From: Bacteroidaceae bacterium
GTDB taxonomy: Bacteria; Bacteroidota; Bacteroidia; Bacteroidales; Bacteroidaceae
Length of the DNA: 7,348 nt
Reading direction: 5' to 3'
Assembly (NCBI GenBank): GCA_024695315.1
Contig: JAILIJ010000329.1
Coordinates: 1 to 7,348 of the forward strand
Shown: piece by piece, positions 5,510-7,348 of the stretch
How the letters are laid out: every line of letters starts with the position of its first letter
Numbering within the stretch: position 1 is the first letter of the stretch
Notes under the pieces: generated by a model
Told to the model about the DNA's origin: nothing
The model's database searches: none
The model's input: only the letters and a program-made list of their open reading frames with translations
Made by a program: the position numbers and the translations under genes

Positions 5510-6796
5510 ATGGTATTGAACTACATCTGGGTTGCTTTCTTCATTTTGGCAGCCATCTGCGCCATAATACAATGTTTCATAGGAAACACAGGCATATTCG
5601 CTGACATCATCAATTCAACTTTTGAAAATGCTAAGACGGCTTTCGAAATTAGCCTCGGACTTACTGGAGTGCTATCACTATGGATGGGCATTATGAAAAT
5701 AGGCGAAAAAAGCGGTGCCGTAAACGTTCTCTCTAAAGCACTTTCACCAATTTTCACTCGTCTTTTCCCAGATATTCCAAAAGGACACCCTGCAACTGGA
5801 CATATCTTCATGAACATAGCGGCAAACATGCTCGGTCTGGACAATGCTGCCACTCCACTTGGACTGAAAGCCATGGAAAGTATACAGGAGATTAATGTTG
5901 CGAACAACGAGAAAATGGGCAAAGAACAAGGATGGTCAAAGGATGAAATTGCGAAACGAAATACATGGGCAAGCAATCCGATGATTATGTTCCTGGTACT
6001 TAACACGTCAGGACTAACAATCATACCTGTAAGCATCATGGTATATAGGGCTCAGATGGGTGCCGCTCAGCCTACAGACATATTCGTTCCTATACTTCTC
6101 GCCACTTTCGTAGCTACCCTTGCTGGTATAATCACAGTAAGCCTATACCAAAGGATAAATCTACTACAACCAGTACTTCTCTGTACTCTCGGTGGTCTTT
6201 GCGCTTTCGTGGCAACTATTATTTGGGGCATTTCAAAGATGGATAAAGACACCATGGACACCGTGTCAAGCATAGTCGCCAACGTTATACTCTTCGGCAT
6301 AATACTCAGTTTCATAATTGCCGGCGCATTAAAGAAAGTGAATGTCTATGACGCCTTTATAGAAGGGGCAAAGGACGGATTCAGTACCGCTGTAAGAGTG
6401 ATTCCATATCTTGTTGCCATCCTCGTGGCTATAGGTGTGTTCCGTGCCAGCGGAGGAATGGATATACTTATCGATAGTATCAAATGGGTAGTCAACGCTA
6501 TGGGTATCAACGCAGACTTTGTTCCTGCTCTGCCAACGGCAATCATGAAACCTCTCTCTGGTAGTGGAGCACGCGGAATGATGGTAGACACTATGCAGAC
6601 ATTTGGAGCCGATAGTTTCGCAGGAAGACTGTCATGTATTTTCCAGGGTAGTACAGATACCACATTCTACATACTCGCCGTATATTTTGGCTCTGTAGGC
6701 ATCAAAAATACACGTCATGCAGTGACATGCGGACTATTAGCCGACCTTGCAGGAATAATTGCAGCCATAGCAATAGCATATCTATTCTTTGGATAA
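5510..6796 (+). CDS. Fused SpmA-SpmB (spore maturation/nucleoside recognition 'Gate' domain) membrane protein
   Basis: A 428-aa protein about as long as Bacillus SpmA plus SpmB together. The SpmA-like half carries an early membrane region, GLTGVLSLWMGIMKIGEKSG (50-69) and the signature NMLGLDNAATPLGLKAM at 106-122. A charged soluble loop (about 126-152) and further membrane segments follow. The SpmB-like half begins near residue 282 (FIEGAKDGFSTAVRVIPYLVAILVAIGVFRASGG), with MKPLSGSGARGMM at 346-358 and QGSTDTTFYILAVYFGSVG at 379-397. In Bacillus the separate proteins are needed for spore core dehydration. Bacteroidota do not sporulate, so the role here must differ; transport or gating of a small molecule across the inner membrane is plausible but unproven. 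All expected motifs are intact. It has its own promoter and no terminator before ribF, 31 bases downstream. Confidence 0.92.
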   Translation: MVLNYIWVAFFILAAICAIIQCFIGNTGIFADIINSTFENAKTAFEISLGLTGVLSLWMGIMKIGEKSGAVNVLSKALSPIFTRLFPDIPKGHPATGHIFMNIAANMLGLDNAATPLGLKAMESIQEINVANNEKMGKEQGWSKDEIAKRNTWASNPMIMFLVLNTSGLTIIPVSIMVYRAQMGAAQPTDIFVPILLATFVATLAGIITVSLYQRINLLQPVLLCTLGGLCAFVATIIWGISKMDKDTMDTVSSIVANVILFGIILSFIIAGALKKVNVYDAFIEGAKDGFSTAVRVIPYLVAILVAIGVFRASGGMDILIDSIKWVVNAMGINADFVPALPTAIMKPLSGSGARGMMVDTMQTFGADSFAGRLSCIFQGSTDTTFYILAVYFGSVGIKNTRHAVTCGLLADLAGIIAAIAIAYLFFG

Positions 6797-6819
6797 ACGG
6801 ATTTTTATATCTAATTTTG
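6788..6819 (+). promoter_or_regulatory. Promoter for ribF overlapping the end of the spmAB-like gene
   Basis: TTTG (6788-6791) lies in the last codons of the preceding gene (Phe-Gly-stop), followed by 20 bases and TAATTTTG (6812-6819) plus C. Both boxes are full consensus matches with the same spacing as the promoter at 5443-5474. Transcription should start around 6823-6826, only about 2-5 nt before the ATG at 6828, implying a nearly leaderless mRNA if that start codon is right. Confidence 0.65.
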
Positions 6820-6827
6820 CAGCTGCA

Positions 6828-7348
6828 ATGGAAAGATTCGTAGCAACAATAGGATTTTTTGATGGTGTCCACAAAGGACATAGATACCTCATCCAACAAG
6901 TCAAGGACGAGGCTCTAAAAGGGAATTACAAATCGCTTATCATCACTTTCGATAATCACCCACGCAAAGTACTTGACGATACATATAAACCAAGTATGCT
7001 CAGTACATTTGAGGAAAAGTATAAACTTCTTGAGGATACAGGCATAGACAATATCGTAGCAATGGAGTTTACACGCCAACTGTCCATGCTTACCGCAAAG
7101 GATTTTATGCAAATAATACATGATAAGTACTGTGTAGATGTTCTCATTATTGGATATGACCATAAGTTCGGCCACAACAGAAGTGAAGGGTTTGATGACT
7201 ATGTAAGATATGGGCAGGAAATTGGCATACGCGTCATACAAGCACAAGAATTTCCTGATGCCAAATATTCATCTACCGCTGCACGCCAAGCTCTGATAAA
7301 CGGAGACGTGGAAAAAGCCGAAGATATCCTCGGATACAAATATAGCAT
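6828..7348 (+). CDS. ribF: Bifunctional riboflavin kinase/FMN adenylyltransferase RibF, N-terminal part (3' truncated by window)
   Basis: The frame is open from ATG 6828 to the right edge, giving 173 complete codons of a protein usually about 300-320 aa. The visible part is the FMN adenylyltransferase (FAD synthetase) domain. It shows the nucleotidyltransferase motif GFFDGVHKGHR (9-19), FDNHP (41-45), STFEEKYKLLE (59-69), the GYDHKFGHNR loop (109-118) and the SSTAARQALINGDVEKAEDILGY segment (148-170) that binds the nucleotide. The C-terminal riboflavin kinase domain lies beyond the window. The full enzyme turns riboflavin into FMN and then FAD in the cytoplasm. Relatives often have 10-15 more residues before VATIGFFDGVH. 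An in-frame TTG at 6789 would add 13, but it overlaps the preceding stop and the promoter, so the ATG is preferred. Confidence 0.95.
   Translation, partial: MERFVATIGFFDGVHKGHRYLIQQVKDEALKGNYKSLIITFDNHPRKVLDDTYKPSMLSTFEEKYKLLEDTGIDNIVAMEFTRQLSMLTAKDFMQIIHDKYCVDVLIIGYDHKFGHNRSEGFDDYVRYGQEIGIRVIQAQEFPDAKYSSTAARQALINGDVEKAEDILGYKYS

Noticed and set aside
5521..6663. Several minus-strand frames opposite the spmAB-like gene, the longest 172 codons
   Set aside because: The plus-strand frame carries clear SpmA and SpmB signatures; the reverse frames have no recognisable domains.
6789..6827. TTG at 6789 as the ribF start
   Set aside because: It would overlap the stop of the preceding gene and precede the predicted transcription start; the ATG at 6828 fits the promoter better, though the longer form is not excluded.
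6915..7247. Minus-strand frames of 73-110 codons opposite ribF
   Set aside because: They are shadows of the RibF reading frame, which contains all expected FMN adenylyltransferase motifs.

Overview
The window looks like chromosomal DNA of a member of the phylum Bacteroidota, most likely Prevotella or a close relative. The sequence basis is low G+C, intergenic promoters of the TTTG-N20-TAnnTTTG type instead of E. coli-like boxes, start codons without Shine-Dalgarno sequences, a surface protein ending in a Prevotella-like C-terminal tail, a DUF4248-type small protein and a DUF4890/LTXXQ-like secreted protein. The genus is inferred from family resemblance and was not tested by a search.

Layout from left to right. 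(1) 1-1223 (+): the 3' end of a large secreted or surface protein, with a helical region, a jelly-roll-like module and a type IX secretion-like C-terminal tail, closed by a hairpin terminator. (2) 1224-1915: a 690-base AT-rich gap holding a 10-bp-periodic T-tract array, a candidate promoter and a hairpin flanked by direct repeats. (3) 1916-2125 (+): a 69-aa DUF4248-type protein, followed by a 15-bp perfect terminator that it probably shares with the convergent gene. (4) 4504-2229 (-): a BASS-family (bile acid:sodium symporter-like) transporter followed by a PLP-dependent class I/II aminotransferase, behind a Bacteroidota promoter and a leader of about 200 nt. (5) 4940-5353 (+): a small exported LTXXQ-like protein with a strong terminator. 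(6) 5510-6796 (+): a fused SpmA-SpmB membrane protein with a good promoter. (7) 6828 to the right edge (+): the N-terminal FMN adenylyltransferase domain of RibF, whose promoter overlaps the end of the preceding gene and predicts a nearly leaderless mRNA.

Working together: the transporter and aminotransferase form a plausible two-gene unit for a 2-oxo acid or amino acid. The spmAB-like gene and ribF are adjacent and co-oriented, but each has its own promoter match. The other genes look like independent units. I see no defence system, CRISPR array, mobile element, tRNA or rRNA. The least explained parts are non-coding: the phased T-tract array, the structured leaders and the repeat-flanked hairpin. 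No clearly new multi-gene system is visible.
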